Assembly: GCF_002252155.1 (NCBI RefSeq)
Contig: NZ_NEFD01000003.1
Span: 1-64,000, forward strand
Source of the DNA: Wohlfahrtiimonas sp. G9077
Lineage (GTDB): Bacteria > Pseudomonadota > Gammaproteobacteria > Cardiobacteriales > Wohlfahrtiimonadaceae
DNA: 64,000 nt
Direction of reading: 5' to 3'
How positions within the stretch are numbered: the first letter of the stretch is position 1; each line of letters begins with the position of its first letter. Shown here one piece after another: positions 10,915 to 19,673 of this stretch. A program made the position numbers and the translations under genes. The notes below the pieces were generated by a model that was not told the DNA's origin, made no database searches, and was given only the letters and a program-made list of their open reading frames with translations.

Positions 10915-11919
10915 TTATCCGATCAGTTGTTTTAACACTTCCGCTTTGGCTTTTTCATAATCTTCAGCAGTGATTAAGCCTTGCTGCAACAATTCATTGA
11001 GCTGGCTGAGCTTAGCGGTATGAGGATTGCTAGGTGCGGCGTTTGTTTGTGGTGCACTTTTCGGTGCGCTCATGGCTTCTGCCATCATTTGCCCCATGGA
11101 AAGCCCTGCACCCATGCTCATACCAACGCCAGCGGCGCCGCCTTCATTTTGCGCGGCCAATGGAATACTTGAAGCCATTTGATATTGCATATATTTAGAA
11201 AGATCGCCAATGATGCCCATGGAAATGCGTTCATCCAATGTTTTTTGTAGAGCAGGTGGCAATGTGATGCTTTCAATCAAAAAGCCCTCCAATTGTAGGC
11301 CAAGGGCGGTAAAGTTTGCTTGTAGCGCCTCTTCAATGAGTTTTGAAAGAGCAGAGAGATTCGCCGCCATGTCAATGAAGGGGATATTTTTATTGCCGAG
11401 GATTGAGGAGAGCGTAGTGACACACACATTGCGCAATTGATCATCGAGTTGATGGGCATAAAAAGCATCGGTGATGCCTGTAATCTCTGTGAAGAATTTT
11501 TTCACATCCACAATGCGATAACTATAAGTGCCAAAGCTTCGGATGGAGACTAAACCAAATTCATTGTCACGAATGGTGATCGGCTGTGCTGTACCCCAAC
11601 CGCGCGCCATTTGTTGCTTGGTGTTGAAAAAGTAAACATCTGACTTAAAGGGCGATTCAAAAAAGCGACTCCAATTTTGTAGATTCGTCAAAATTGGCAA
11701 GTTATTGGTGGTGAGCTGATAAGAGCCTGCAGGAAATGCATCGGCTAATCTGCCTTTATTGACAAAGAGCGCCACTTGTGACTCACGCACAATGAGGGAA
11801 GCACCATTTTGAATCTCTTGATCATCCACTGGAAATTGCCACATCAATAGGGCAGGATCTGGTTCTGGCCACTGGATGACATCGATGAATTGCTTTCTAA
11901 TAAAACGTCCTAAGCCCAT
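10915..11919 (-). CDS. SPFH-domain protein with C-terminal SHOCT motif (YdjI/virion-core-like)
   Basis: A 334-aa protein of the SPFH/Band 7 superfamily, in the subgroup annotated as virion core protein or YdjI-like. The first 240 residues (from GLGRFIRKQFIDVIQWPEPD) form the SPFH core with segments such as SLIVRESQVALFVNKG and RSFGTYSYRIVD. A Gly/Ala/Met-rich linker follows (about 255-290), and the last 32 residues, KLSQLNELLQQGLITAEDYE onward, are a SHOCT motif, a short oligomerisation helix pair. There is no transmembrane segment, so membrane association would be peripheral. It lies between the DUF350 and DUF4178 genes in one operon. A role in organising a membrane microdomain for the cluster is inference. 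Confidence 0.82.
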   Translation of the reverse strand: MGLGRFIRKQFIDVIQWPEPDPALLMWQFPVDDQEIQNGASLIVRESQVALFVNKGRLADAFPAGSYQLTTNNLPILTNLQNWSRFFESPFKSDVYFFNTKQQMARGWGTAQPITIRDNEFGLVSIRSFGTYSYRIVDVKKFFTEITGITDAFYAHQLDDQLRNVCVTTLSSILGNKNIPFIDMAANLSALSKLIEEALQANFTALGLQLEGFLIESITLPPALQKTLDERISMGIIGDLSKYMQYQMASSIPLAAQNEGGAAGVGMSMGAGLSMGQMMAEAMSAPKSAPQTNAAPSNPHTAKLSQLNELLQQGLITAEDYEKAKAEVLKQLIG

Positions 11920-11944
11920 GTAAACTCCTTAAATGATCGGTGAA

Positions 11945-12343
11945 TTAACTCAATGCCGCCGCATTGATTAAGCCAATTGAGATGGAAAATGCGCCAAATA
12001 AAATCCCCACAGCAATGTTATTGTTCGCCAATTTGATGCTGGCATTTTTCACGATGCGCGTGGCCACAAAATAGACCAATAACTGAATGATGGTGGCGAG
12101 CAATGACCAAATCAAAAAGCCCACTAAGGTTAAAGTGGTGCTCATGCTTGAGGTGATGGTTAAACAAAAGCCAATGAGCGCACCACCAAAGGAGATGGCA
12201 CACGCAATGTTGCCCTCTTTGATGAGCTTGATCTCTTTTAAGGGCGTGAGTTTGAGATAAATGAAGCCAAAAACGACGGTCATGACGATGGCAATGCCAA
12301 TGTATTGTAAATATAAAACGTATTGAGTAACCAGTTCATTCAT
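11945..12343 (-). CDS. DUF350 four-helix membrane protein
   Basis: A 132-aa integral membrane protein with four hydrophobic helices, matching the DUF350 family (E. coli YjfL belongs here). The middle helices contain the family features CAISFGGALIGFCLTI and LATIIQLLVYFVATRI. Function is unknown. ATG 12343 is preferred to the ATG at 12358 because GAAGGG lies seven bases upstream of it. It is the first gene of the minus-strand half of the cluster and is divergent from the spermidine-synthase-like gene at 12442, with 98 bases between them that must hold both promoters. Elsewhere DUF350 genes are found beside PspA, SPFH and polyamine-type genes, which suggests envelope stress. Confidence 0.85.
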   Translation of the reverse strand: MNELVTQYVLYLQYIGIAIVMTVVFGFIYLKLTPLKEIKLIKEGNIACAISFGGALIGFCLTITSSMSTTLTLVGFLIWSLLATIIQLLVYFVATRIVKNASIKLANNNIAVGILFGAFSISIGLINAAALS

Positions 12344-12441
12344 GCAAGAACCCTTCATAAGATTTGGTATAGTAATGGCAGAATGTTACACCATTTCATG
12401 CTAAGATCACAGGCTCTTTCACGATCATCTTAAAAATCATA

Positions 12442-13959
12442 ATGTTTAATCGTACCTTGATCATTTCTGTCTTTGTGGTGGCCAGTTGTGGACTTGCCTA
12501 TGAGCTGATTATTGCAGCACTGGCCAGTTACTTGCTCGGTGATTCTATTTTGCAGTTTTCCACCATCATCGGCGGCTATCTCTTTGCGATGGGCATCGGC
12601 GCCCATTTAACCCGCTACATTAAAGATGAGGATGCCTTGCATCGCTTCATTGAAATTGAATTGTTGGTGGGGCTCATTGGCGGCGTGTGTGCTTTATTGC
12701 TCTTTATTTTGTTTGGCTTGTCCTCATCGCCCTTTCGGGTGATCGTGTACTCATTTGTGTTGGTCATTGGCATCATTGTGGGGATGGAAATTCCATTGGT
12801 GATGCGTGTGATGAATCAATACAAAACAGATTTTAAAGAGCTTGTCAGTAAAGTGTTGACCTTTGATTATCTTGGGGCGCTTGCGGTGTCGCTCCTGTTT
12901 CCTTTGGTGCTCGCGCCAAAGCTTGGCATGGCAAGAAGTGCTTTGCTCTTTGGCATTTTAAATGTGTTGGTGGCCATTTTAACCAGCCGCGTGTTTAGGG
13001 CAGAACTGCCCAATTATCAAAGCCTCAAATGGCGCGGTCATGCGGTATTGCTGATTTTGCTCACTGCATTTTTCTTTGCCAATGATTGGACAGAAAAGGC
13101 AGAGCAGCACTATTTTGGGGATCCGATTGTGTATCAATACAATTCGCCATATCAGCGCCTTGTGCTCACTAAATATAAAGATGATGTGCGCCTTTTTATC
13201 AATGGCAATCTGCAATTTTCTTCACTTGATGAAGCCCGTTACCATGAAGCGCTGGTATTGCCGGTGATGGAAAATGTGCCCAATGCTCAAAACATTCTCA
13301 TTTTAGGGGGCGGCGATGGGTTGGCCACGCGCGATGTTTTAAAATACCCAAAAGTTGAGCGCATCACCTTGGTGGATTTAGATCCGAAAATGACAGAGCT
13401 TTTTCGCACCTCAGCGGAATTAACGCGCTTAAATGACAATGCGCTCAATGATCCAAAAGTCACCATCATCAATCAAGATGCTGCAAAGTGGCTTGAGCAA
13501 TCCACACAATTGTTCGATGTGATCATCATTGATCTGCCGGATCCTTCGAACTTTTCCCTCGGTAAGCTCTATTCAGTGCCCATGTATCGTTTAGTGGCGC
13601 AGCATTTGGCCCCAAAAGGCATGATGGTGGTGCAATCGACCTCGCCCTATTTTGCACCGAATGCTTATGGCAGCATCAATGCCACGTTGAAAGCGGCGAA
13701 TTTATATACTTTGCCATATCATGCATATGTGCCATCGTTTGGGGAATGGGGTTATATTTTAGCGAGCCGTGAGGATGCATTTCATGTGCCCACGTCATTT
13801 CAAATCCCTACGCGCTATTTAGATGAGATCACCACCGCGCAAATGTTCAATTTCCCAAAGGACATGCCGCTACGCACGAATGTTGAGCCCAATCACCTCA
13901 ATACACAAATCCTCGTGAAGTATTTTGAGGAAGATTGGCGTAAGGCGATCAGCCAATGA
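12442..13959 (+). CDS. membrane-anchored spermidine-synthase-like aminopropyltransferase
   Basis: A 505-aa protein with about seven transmembrane helices in residues 1-215 and a soluble spermidine-synthase fold in 225-490. The AdoMet-type binding loop is ILGGGDGLATRD (GGGDG at 289-293), acidic residues follow at VDLDP (D312, D314), and the putative catalytic aspartate region is IIDLPDPSN (364-370) where SpeE has a DSSDP-like sequence. It would transfer an aminopropyl group from decarboxylated AdoMet, which speD in the divergent operon can supply. The acceptor is unknown and may be a membrane component because the enzyme is membrane-anchored. The ATG at 13956 of the next gene overlaps its TGA by four bases. 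Confidence 0.85.
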   Translation: MFNRTLIISVFVVASCGLAYELIIAALASYLLGDSILQFSTIIGGYLFAMGIGAHLTRYIKDEDALHRFIEIELLVGLIGGVCALLLFILFGLSSSPFRVIVYSFVLVIGIIVGMEIPLVMRVMNQYKTDFKELVSKVLTFDYLGALAVSLLFPLVLAPKLGMARSALLFGILNVLVAILTSRVFRAELPNYQSLKWRGHAVLLILLTAFFFANDWTEKAEQHYFGDPIVYQYNSPYQRLVLTKYKDDVRLFINGNLQFSSLDEARYHEALVLPVMENVPNAQNILILGGGDGLATRDVLKYPKVERITLVDLDPKMTELFRTSAELTRLNDNALNDPKVTIINQDAAKWLEQSTQLFDVIIIDLPDPSNFSLGKLYSVPMYRLVAQHLAPKGMMVVQSTSPYFAPNAYGSINATLKAANLYTLPYHAYVPSFGEWGYILASREDAFHVPTSFQIPTRYLDEITTAQMFNFPKDMPLRTNVEPNHLNTQILVKYFEEDWRKAISQ

Positions 13960-15572
13960 AGTGGAGTCGGCGAGAGTTGATGGTCAATGGTTTGGGTTTG
14001 GCAGCCACCATTGGCATTGGCGGTTATACCTATTTTAAAGTGATGCCAAAAACACCTACGATAAATGTGCGATATGCTGGCATGGCAGAAGGCCACGCCA
14101 TTCGCGATGCCATCGATGGTGCCGTCATTGAGTTGCCACTCATGTTAGAGACATTGATTGTGGGCAGCGGCGTTGCGGCGATCTCTGCGGCATGGCAATT
14201 AAAAAAAGGGCAGCGTAATTTTGTGATCCTCAATGGTCCTGAAATGAGTGGCAACAGTGCAAGCGGACAATATGACGGGATGAGTTTTCCAACCGGCGCC
14301 CATTATTTGGCTGAGCCCACCACAGAATCCGTCCATGTCAAGGCCTTATTGAAGGATTTAGGCTTACTCAAAGATGGGCAATACGATGAAATGGCAACGG
14401 TGCATGCACCAGCTGAGCGCTTATGGCGAGATCATCAATGGCAGCCTGAATTATTGCCAACGTTAGATGAAGATGGCCGCCGATTCTTTCAGCACATTCA
14501 AATTCTTAAACAGAGCATTGGCAGCGATGGCAAGCGCGCATTTGTGATTCCTGTGGCGCAATCATCACAAGATGAAGCTTTTACAGTGTTGGATCAAATC
14601 ACGTTTGCCACGTGGCTTGAGATGCAAAATTATCGTTCAGAAAGTTTATTGTGGTATCTCAATTATTGCTGCTTAGATGATTATGGACAAGGGATTGAGG
14701 CGGTCTCTGCATGGGCAGGTTTGCAATATTTTGCAGCGCGTACGCACCGTGATGATCACAATCAGCTGCTCACATGGGATGGTGGATTGGGCACATTGGT
14801 GGATAAAATGCGCGCGTGGATTGATATTGAGACTGTAACGCAATTGCCACAAAAATTGCCGGATGTGTATCGTTATGCCATGGCGGGCAGTGCCATTGCC
14901 ATTGAAGAGCGGGATGATGATGTCATGGTCGATTATGTGCAAAATGGGCAGCGATATCGCATCAAAGCGCGCCATGTGATTTGTGCCGCGCCTTTGTATA
15001 TGGCCTCTCGTATGGTTAAAAATATGGCAGCATATGGCTTTGATGCTGCAAAACATTTGCCCATTTATGCACCATGGATCATTGGCAATTTTGTGTTAAA
15101 GGGCTTTCCTAAAGAGCATACTTCTGAGCGCTTAGCGTGGGACAATGTGGTTTATCAAGGTCCAACACTCGGTTATGTGAACAGCACGCATCAGCACATT
15201 TATGTGGCGATGCCAGAAAAAACCGTGTTCACCAGTTATCGCGTTTTATCGGAAGCAACGCCGGATGTGATGCGTCAATGGCTGCTCAATGCGCCTGAAG
15301 ATGAGTTGATTGCATTGGCAGCAGAGGATTTATCAGAATTGTATGGCAAAGAGTTCAGCCATCGCATTGAACACATTGATCTCACTGTGCACGGGCATGC
15401 CATGGCAAGCCCACGACCAGGATTTTTGCACAATCAAGGCTTATTAAATTTACGTGCCCATGATTCGCGTTTACTCTTTGCCCACAGTGATTTATCGAGT
15501 TACTCTATTTTTGAAGAAGCTTGCTGGTGGGGCGTTGTGGCGGCACAGAAAATTATGGCGCATCCTTCTTAA
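13956..15572 (+). CDS. twin-arginine FAD/NAD(P)-dependent oxidoreductase
   Basis: A 538-aa flavoprotein-like enzyme. The N terminus (SRRELMVNG with R5-R6 and a hydrophobic stretch to about residue 28) resembles a Tat export signal. The dinucleotide-binding motif LIVGSGVAAISAAW is at 67-80, followed by GNSASGQYDGMSFPTGAHYL. The C-terminal segment RLLFAHSDLSSYSIFEEACWWG is the usual second FAD contact of amine-oxidase-like flavoproteins. The gene overlaps the aminopropyltransferase-like gene by ATGA, so the two are translated together; oxidising a polyamine-type group made by its partner is a plausible inference. Its last 20 bases overlap the end of the convergent tesA. Confidence 0.78.
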   Translation: MKWSRRELMVNGLGLAATIGIGGYTYFKVMPKTPTINVRYAGMAEGHAIRDAIDGAVIELPLMLETLIVGSGVAAISAAWQLKKGQRNFVILNGPEMSGNSASGQYDGMSFPTGAHYLAEPTTESVHVKALLKDLGLLKDGQYDEMATVHAPAERLWRDHQWQPELLPTLDEDGRRFFQHIQILKQSIGSDGKRAFVIPVAQSSQDEAFTVLDQITFATWLEMQNYRSESLLWYLNYCCLDDYGQGIEAVSAWAGLQYFAARTHRDDHNQLLTWDGGLGTLVDKMRAWIDIETVTQLPQKLPDVYRYAMAGSAIAIEERDDDVMVDYVQNGQRYRIKARHVICAAPLYMASRMVKNMAAYGFDAAKHLPIYAPWIIGNFVLKGFPKEHTSERLAWDNVVYQGPTLGYVNSTHQHIYVAMPEKTVFTSYRVLSEATPDVMRQWLLNAPEDELIALAAEDLSELYGKEFSHRIEHIDLTVHGHAMASPRPGFLHNQGLLNLRAHDSRLLFAHSDLSSYSIFEEACWWGVVAAQKIMAHPS

Positions 15573-16167
15573 GAAGCGGCAGAAGCACCTTGTACATGGC
15601 TTTCATCAATAACGGCTGTGCTTTGGCATTCGGATGGATGCCATCATTTTGCATCAGTTCAGGATTGCCGCCAGCCTCTGCCACAATCGAAGGGAGCAGG
15701 GCAATATTTTCCGCCGCGGCAATGTCAGGATAAATGGCTAAAAAGCGCTTGAGATACGCTTGCCCATAATTGGGTGGCAACTGAATGCCCACAAGCACCA
15801 CATCGCTGCCGGCGGTTTTGGCTATGCGCACCATTTGCGTGAGATTGTCTGCAATTTGCTTAGGCGGCGTTGCGCGTAAACCATCATTGCCGCCAAGTTC
15901 AATCACGGTGATGTCCGGTTGATGCGTGCTGAGTAAATGAGGCAGGCGCGAGAGACCATTGCTGGTGGTATCCCCTGAAATCGAAGCATTGATGACGGTG
16001 TAATCGTAACCTTTTTCGGTCAAACGATTGTGTAACTGCGCCACATAACCTTCTTCTGGCTGCATGCCAAACGCCGCACTGATGCTGTCGCCAACAATCA
16101 ATAGGGTACGCGCCTGAACAGGGATGAACAATAAAAGAATGAAACAGAGTCTTAGGATAGATTGCAT
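15553..16167 (-). CDS. tesA: GDSL esterase / lysophospholipase / acyl-CoA thioesterase I
   Basis: A 204-aa SGNH hydrolase with signal peptide (cleavage near QARTLL, about residue 19-20), so periplasmic. The four blocks are visible: GDSIS with S28, the Gly in ASISGDTTSNG, the GGND motif (IELGGNDGLR) and the DGIHPNAKAQ block with the catalytic Asp and His. The length fits TesA. GGAG six bases before the ATG supports the start. It is divergent from ybbA-ybbP, the same arrangement as in E. coli and many other proteobacteria. The 3' end overlaps the preceding convergent oxidoreductase gene by 20 bases. Confidence 0.93.
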   Translation of the reverse strand: MQSILRLCFILLLFIPVQARTLLIVGDSISAAFGMQPEEGYVAQLHNRLTEKGYDYTVINASISGDTTSNGLSRLPHLLSTHQPDITVIELGGNDGLRATPPKQIADNLTQMVRIAKTAGSDVVLVGIQLPPNYGQAYLKRFLAIYPDIAAAENIALLPSIVAEAGGNPELMQNDGIHPNAKAQPLLMKAMYKVLLPLLKKDAP

Positions 16168-16223
16168 GATAATCTCCGTCTAAATGTTATGATGGGGCAA
16201 TATAACATGATCATGGATACCAT

Positions 16224-16910
16224 ATGACGCATATCATTTTAGATGCAGTAAACGTGGGTAAAACCGTACAAACCACAGAGCCCCTCACCATTTTACAAGA
16301 CATTACGTTTCATGTGCAGCAAGGCGAGAGCTTGGCGATTGTCGGGAGTTCAGGCTCTGGTAAATCCACATTGCTTGGATTATTGGCAGGTTTAGACACC
16401 GTCAGCACAGGATCAATTACGCTCGCCGGTTTTGAGCTGCAAACCCTTAATGAAGATGAGCGCGCCGCCCTTCGTGCACAGCATGTGGGCTTTGTGTTTC
16501 AATCTTTTCAGTTATTAGATTCGCTGACGGCGCTTGAAAATGTAATGTTGCCTTTAGAATTAAAGGGACAAAAAGATGCGCGTGCAAAGGCAACAGCGTT
16601 ATTAGAGCGTGTGGGGCTTAAAGCGCGACTGAATCATTATCCTAAGCAGTTATCCGGCGGTGAGCAGCAGCGCGTAGCGATTGCCAGAGCCTTTGCCGCT
16701 GAGCCTGCCATATTATTTGCCGATGAGCCCACTGGCAATTTAGATTCTAACACCGGTGAATCCATCATAGAGCTCTTGTTTGAGCTCAATGATTCCCTTG
16801 GCACCACCTTGATTTTAGTGACCCATGAAGCGCGCTTAGCTGAGCGGTGCGGACACCGGATACAGATCGAAGCCGGGCGCTTAGTCCACGAGGAATTTGA
16901 TCATGCATAA
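16224..16910 (+). CDS. ybbA: ABC transporter ATP-binding protein (YbbA type)
   Basis: A 228-aa LolD/MacB-type ATPase. Walker A is GSSGSGKST (41-49), the signature is LSGGEQQRVAIARAF and Walker B is ILFADEPTGNLD. It pairs with the large permease encoded next (overlap of eight bases), forming a MacB-superfamily mechanotransmission-type complex rather than a classic importer. The substrate is not known; linkage with tesA suggests lipid or envelope handling. No strong Shine-Dalgarno is seen before ATG 16224, which lies only 56 bases from the divergent tesA start. Confidence 0.93.
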   Translation: MTHIILDAVNVGKTVQTTEPLTILQDITFHVQQGESLAIVGSSGSGKSTLLGLLAGLDTVSTGSITLAGFELQTLNEDERAALRAQHVGFVFQSFQLLDSLTALENVMLPLELKGQKDARAKATALLERVGLKARLNHYPKQLSGGEQQRVAIARAFAAEPAILFADEPTGNLDSNTGESIIELLFELNDSLGTTLILVTHEARLAERCGHRIQIEAGRLVHEEFDHA

Positions 16911-19398
16911 AATGGGTTTGAGCGAATTGAGCCGTTTGGCTTGGCGTCAATTATGGCGTGAATTCAAAGCAGGCGAACTTCGCATATTGTGGATTGCGTT
17001 AATGTTAACAGTCACCATCAGCACGGCGATTGGTTACTTTGGATCACGCTTACAAGGATCAATGAATGCGCGCGCCGGTGAGTTTTTAGCCGCTGATCTT
17101 GTGGTGCGCGGCTCAATGCCGTTAACGGATGTGCAACTTGCCTTAAACACAGAAGGGCTGAGCCATGCGCACACTGTGAATTTTTCAACCGTTGTGTTCA
17201 ATGATGATCAGATGCAGCTTGTGAGCATTAAAGCGGCTGATCCCCATTATCCACTTCGGGGCGCGCTGACCATTGAATCTACAGCGTCGTTAGAACCCAT
17301 TGCTGTTGCCAAAGGACCAGCGCGCGGTGAAATTTGGGTGGAAAATCGTTTACTCTATGCGCTCAATTTGACGCTTGGGCAAACGATCGAGATTGGTCAG
17401 TTGCCCCTACGGATCAGCAACATCTTAGTGGATGTGCCCGATCGTGCCGGCGGCTTTTATAGTTTAAATCCATTTGGTTTGATGAACATCGATGATTTGG
17501 CTGCAACCGGCGCAGTGCAGCCTGGTAGCCGCGTGACGCATCGCGATCTGTGGGCAGGTGATGCCGATGCCATCGATCGCCTTCATCAAGCGCTGTCACC
17601 TACGCTTGCACCGCATCAAAGCTTATTGACGCCTAAAGATGGCAATGAGCAGATCAATGGTGCATTGTCTCGCGCACAAACGTATCTGAATTTGGCAAGT
17701 TTGGTGGGCATTTTGTTGTCGAGCGTTGCCATTGCCTTAGCGGCCAATCAGTTTGCAGCCCGTCGCTATGATGACAGCGCCTTATTGCGCGCCCTTGGCA
17801 TGCCAAAAAATGCCGTTCTTGCCCTATATGGCATGATGCTCATATATTTGGGCATCATGGGCGCAATCATCGGCGCTGTGTTCGGTTATGGCGTGCAATG
17901 GGGATTGTTGGCGCTATTGTCGAATGTGATTAAAGGGGATTTGCCTGCAGGCGGTCTTTTACCGGCAATTTCTGGCATGAGCACAGGATTGATTGTGCTG
18001 CTGGGCTTTGCATTACCGCCGCTGGCGGCACTTGGGCGCACGCCGCCCATTCGCGTATTGCGTGAAGATGCCGTCCCCGTCCCGTTTAAAAATTTTGTGG
18101 TCTATGGTTTGGCGATTGCTGTGCTGTTTCTCATCATGTGGCAATTAAGCTTGAACCTGATGTTGACATTGGCGCTATTGGGCGGCGCGTTGCTCATGGT
18201 GCTTGTATTGGGCTTTGTGTTGTATGGCGTGGTGCGTTTACTGAGAAAAAGCTTACAGTCGGCATCATTTATTTGGCGAATGGCGCTTGGCGAAATGTTG
18301 CGCCATCCCATGCGCTCAATGGGGCAAATGGTGGCCTTTGGCATCATTTTGATGACGATGGCTTTGGTGTTAATGCTCAGAAGTGAGTTGCTGCAAGATT
18401 GGCGCGAACAATTGCCAAAAGATGCGGCAAACCATTTTGCCTTGAACATTACGCCGCTGCAAAAAGATGATTTTGCCAAGGCATTGGGTGAACAAGCCAG
18501 TAATGTTTCGCCATTTTATCCTGTAGTGATGGGGCGTTTGACGGCTGTCAATGGGCACAATGTCAAAGCGACAGAGTTTGTCAGTGATCGCGCAAAAAAT
18601 GCCATTGACCGCGATTTAAACCTCACATGGGGTGAAGATTTGCCAAAAGGCAATGAAGTGGTGGCCGGGCAATGGTGGCCATCGATAGACGTGGTCAATG
18701 GCGTCTCTTTAGATGCGGATTTAGCCCAAGGATTGGGGGTGATGCTCAATGATACGTTAACCTTTGTGATTGCAGGGCAAGCTCGAGATTATACGGTGAC
18801 AAGTTTACGCTCGATTGATTGGCAAACCATTGAGCCCAACTTTTTTGTGATCTTCGCGCCAGATTCGATGAAGGATGCGCCGGTGACCTATTTAACGAGT
18901 TTTTATTGGCCAGAAGGGCAAACGCGTGCCTTAATTGAGGTGATGAAAGGCTTTCCCACCGTGACGCTATTGGATTTACAAGCATTGATCACGCAGCTCA
19001 ATGACATTTTGCAACAAGTGACTTTGGCCATTGAATATATTTTGGTGCTTGTGCTTGCTGCCGGCATTGTGGTCCTCCTTGCGGGATTACAAACCACATT
19101 GGCCGAGCGCTTAAAACAAGGGGCGATTTTACGAGTGCTTGGCGCCAATCGGCGCGTCTTGTTAAAAAGCCAAGGGATTGAGTTTGCGTTAATGGGCGGC
19201 TTATCGGGTTTATTGGCTGTATTGGGCAGCGAGCTCATCAGTTATTTGCTCTATCATTATTTACTCGATTTATCCTGGCAGCCCCACATTCGATTGTGGC
19301 TATTGCCTTTGATGGGTGCTATGCTGATCACTGCAATGGGGATGCTGAGTGCCCGATCGGTGACACAAGTCTCCCCCTTAACCATTTTACGGGGTTAA
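16903..19398 (+). CDS. ybbP: ABC transporter permease (YbbP type, FtsX-like)
   Basis: An 831-aa permease with an N-terminal helix, a large periplasmic domain (about 45-255), a first FtsX-like module of three to four helices near 260-380, more helices around 395-500, a second periplasmic domain (about 510-690) and a final three-helix FtsX module. This matches YbbP, which carries extra helices between the two halves. I choose ATG 16903 because AGGAA at 16891-16895 lies seven bases before it; the TTG at 16897 is less likely. It overlaps ybbA and works with it. The last 12 bases overlap the small minus-strand gene at 19387. Confidence 0.92.
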   Translation: MHKMGLSELSRLAWRQLWREFKAGELRILWIALMLTVTISTAIGYFGSRLQGSMNARAGEFLAADLVVRGSMPLTDVQLALNTEGLSHAHTVNFSTVVFNDDQMQLVSIKAADPHYPLRGALTIESTASLEPIAVAKGPARGEIWVENRLLYALNLTLGQTIEIGQLPLRISNILVDVPDRAGGFYSLNPFGLMNIDDLAATGAVQPGSRVTHRDLWAGDADAIDRLHQALSPTLAPHQSLLTPKDGNEQINGALSRAQTYLNLASLVGILLSSVAIALAANQFAARRYDDSALLRALGMPKNAVLALYGMMLIYLGIMGAIIGAVFGYGVQWGLLALLSNVIKGDLPAGGLLPAISGMSTGLIVLLGFALPPLAALGRTPPIRVLREDAVPVPFKNFVVYGLAIAVLFLIMWQLSLNLMLTLALLGGALLMVLVLGFVLYGVVRLLRKSLQSASFIWRMALGEMLRHPMRSMGQMVAFGIILMTMALVLMLRSELLQDWREQLPKDAANHFALNITPLQKDDFAKALGEQASNVSPFYPVVMGRLTAVNGHNVKATEFVSDRAKNAIDRDLNLTWGEDLPKGNEVVAGQWWPSIDVVNGVSLDADLAQGLGVMLNDTLTFVIAGQARDYTVTSLRSIDWQTIEPNFFVIFAPDSMKDAPVTYLTSFYWPEGQTRALIEVMKGFPTVTLLDLQALITQLNDILQQVTLAIEYILVLVLAAGIVVLLAGLQTTLAERLKQGAILRVLGANRRVLLKSQGIEFALMGGLSGLLAVLGSELISYLLYHYLLDLSWQPHIRLWLLPLMGAMLITAMGMLSARSVTQVSPLTILRG

Positions 19399-19617
19399 AT
19401 GCCTAAAACTTGACGAATATAGATAATGATTAAATGGATCAATTTTTTGACCATCATCAATGGCAAAATAAGTGATCCAAAGCGATGGATTGCGATCTTT
19501 TGCCATTCGTTGATGTTTTTGCCAAAGTTTGCTTAAGATCATTTTATGTGTACATTTACCGCACAAAAACATACCGATGAGGTATGAAGTCGGCTGCGGC
19601 TCTGTTTTCTTTGCCAT
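19387..19617 (-). CDS. hypothetical 76-aa protein with CxxC
   Basis: A small reading frame filling most of the 275-base gap between ybbP and the cytochrome pair. The 76-residue product is basic and has a single CGKC pair (residues 19-22) followed by His, then an aromatic-rich C-terminal half (NPSLWITYFAIDDGQK, DPFNHYLYSSSFRHL). No family is recognised. AAGGAT lies about eleven bases before ATG 19617, which is long spacing, and TATAAA occurs about 30 bases upstream. In favour: it is long for the space, has protein-like composition and no gene on the other strand explains it. Against: weak ribosome-binding site and no recognisable homology. It could be a chance frame. Confidence 0.45.
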   Translation of the reverse strand: MAKKTEPQPTSYLIGMFLCGKCTHKMILSKLWQKHQRMAKDRNPSLWITYFAIDDGQKIDPFNHYLYSSSFRHLTP

Positions 19618-19673
19618 ATAGACTTGATATCCTTAACCACTTGAGTTTTATACAGTGGTAGTGAGGAGGGCAT

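Noticed and set aside
12344..12441. Promoters in the 98-base gap between the DUF350 and aminopropyltransferase genes
   Set aside because: TATAC-like and TAATC-like boxes occur on both strands, but none has a convincing partner, so no position is given.
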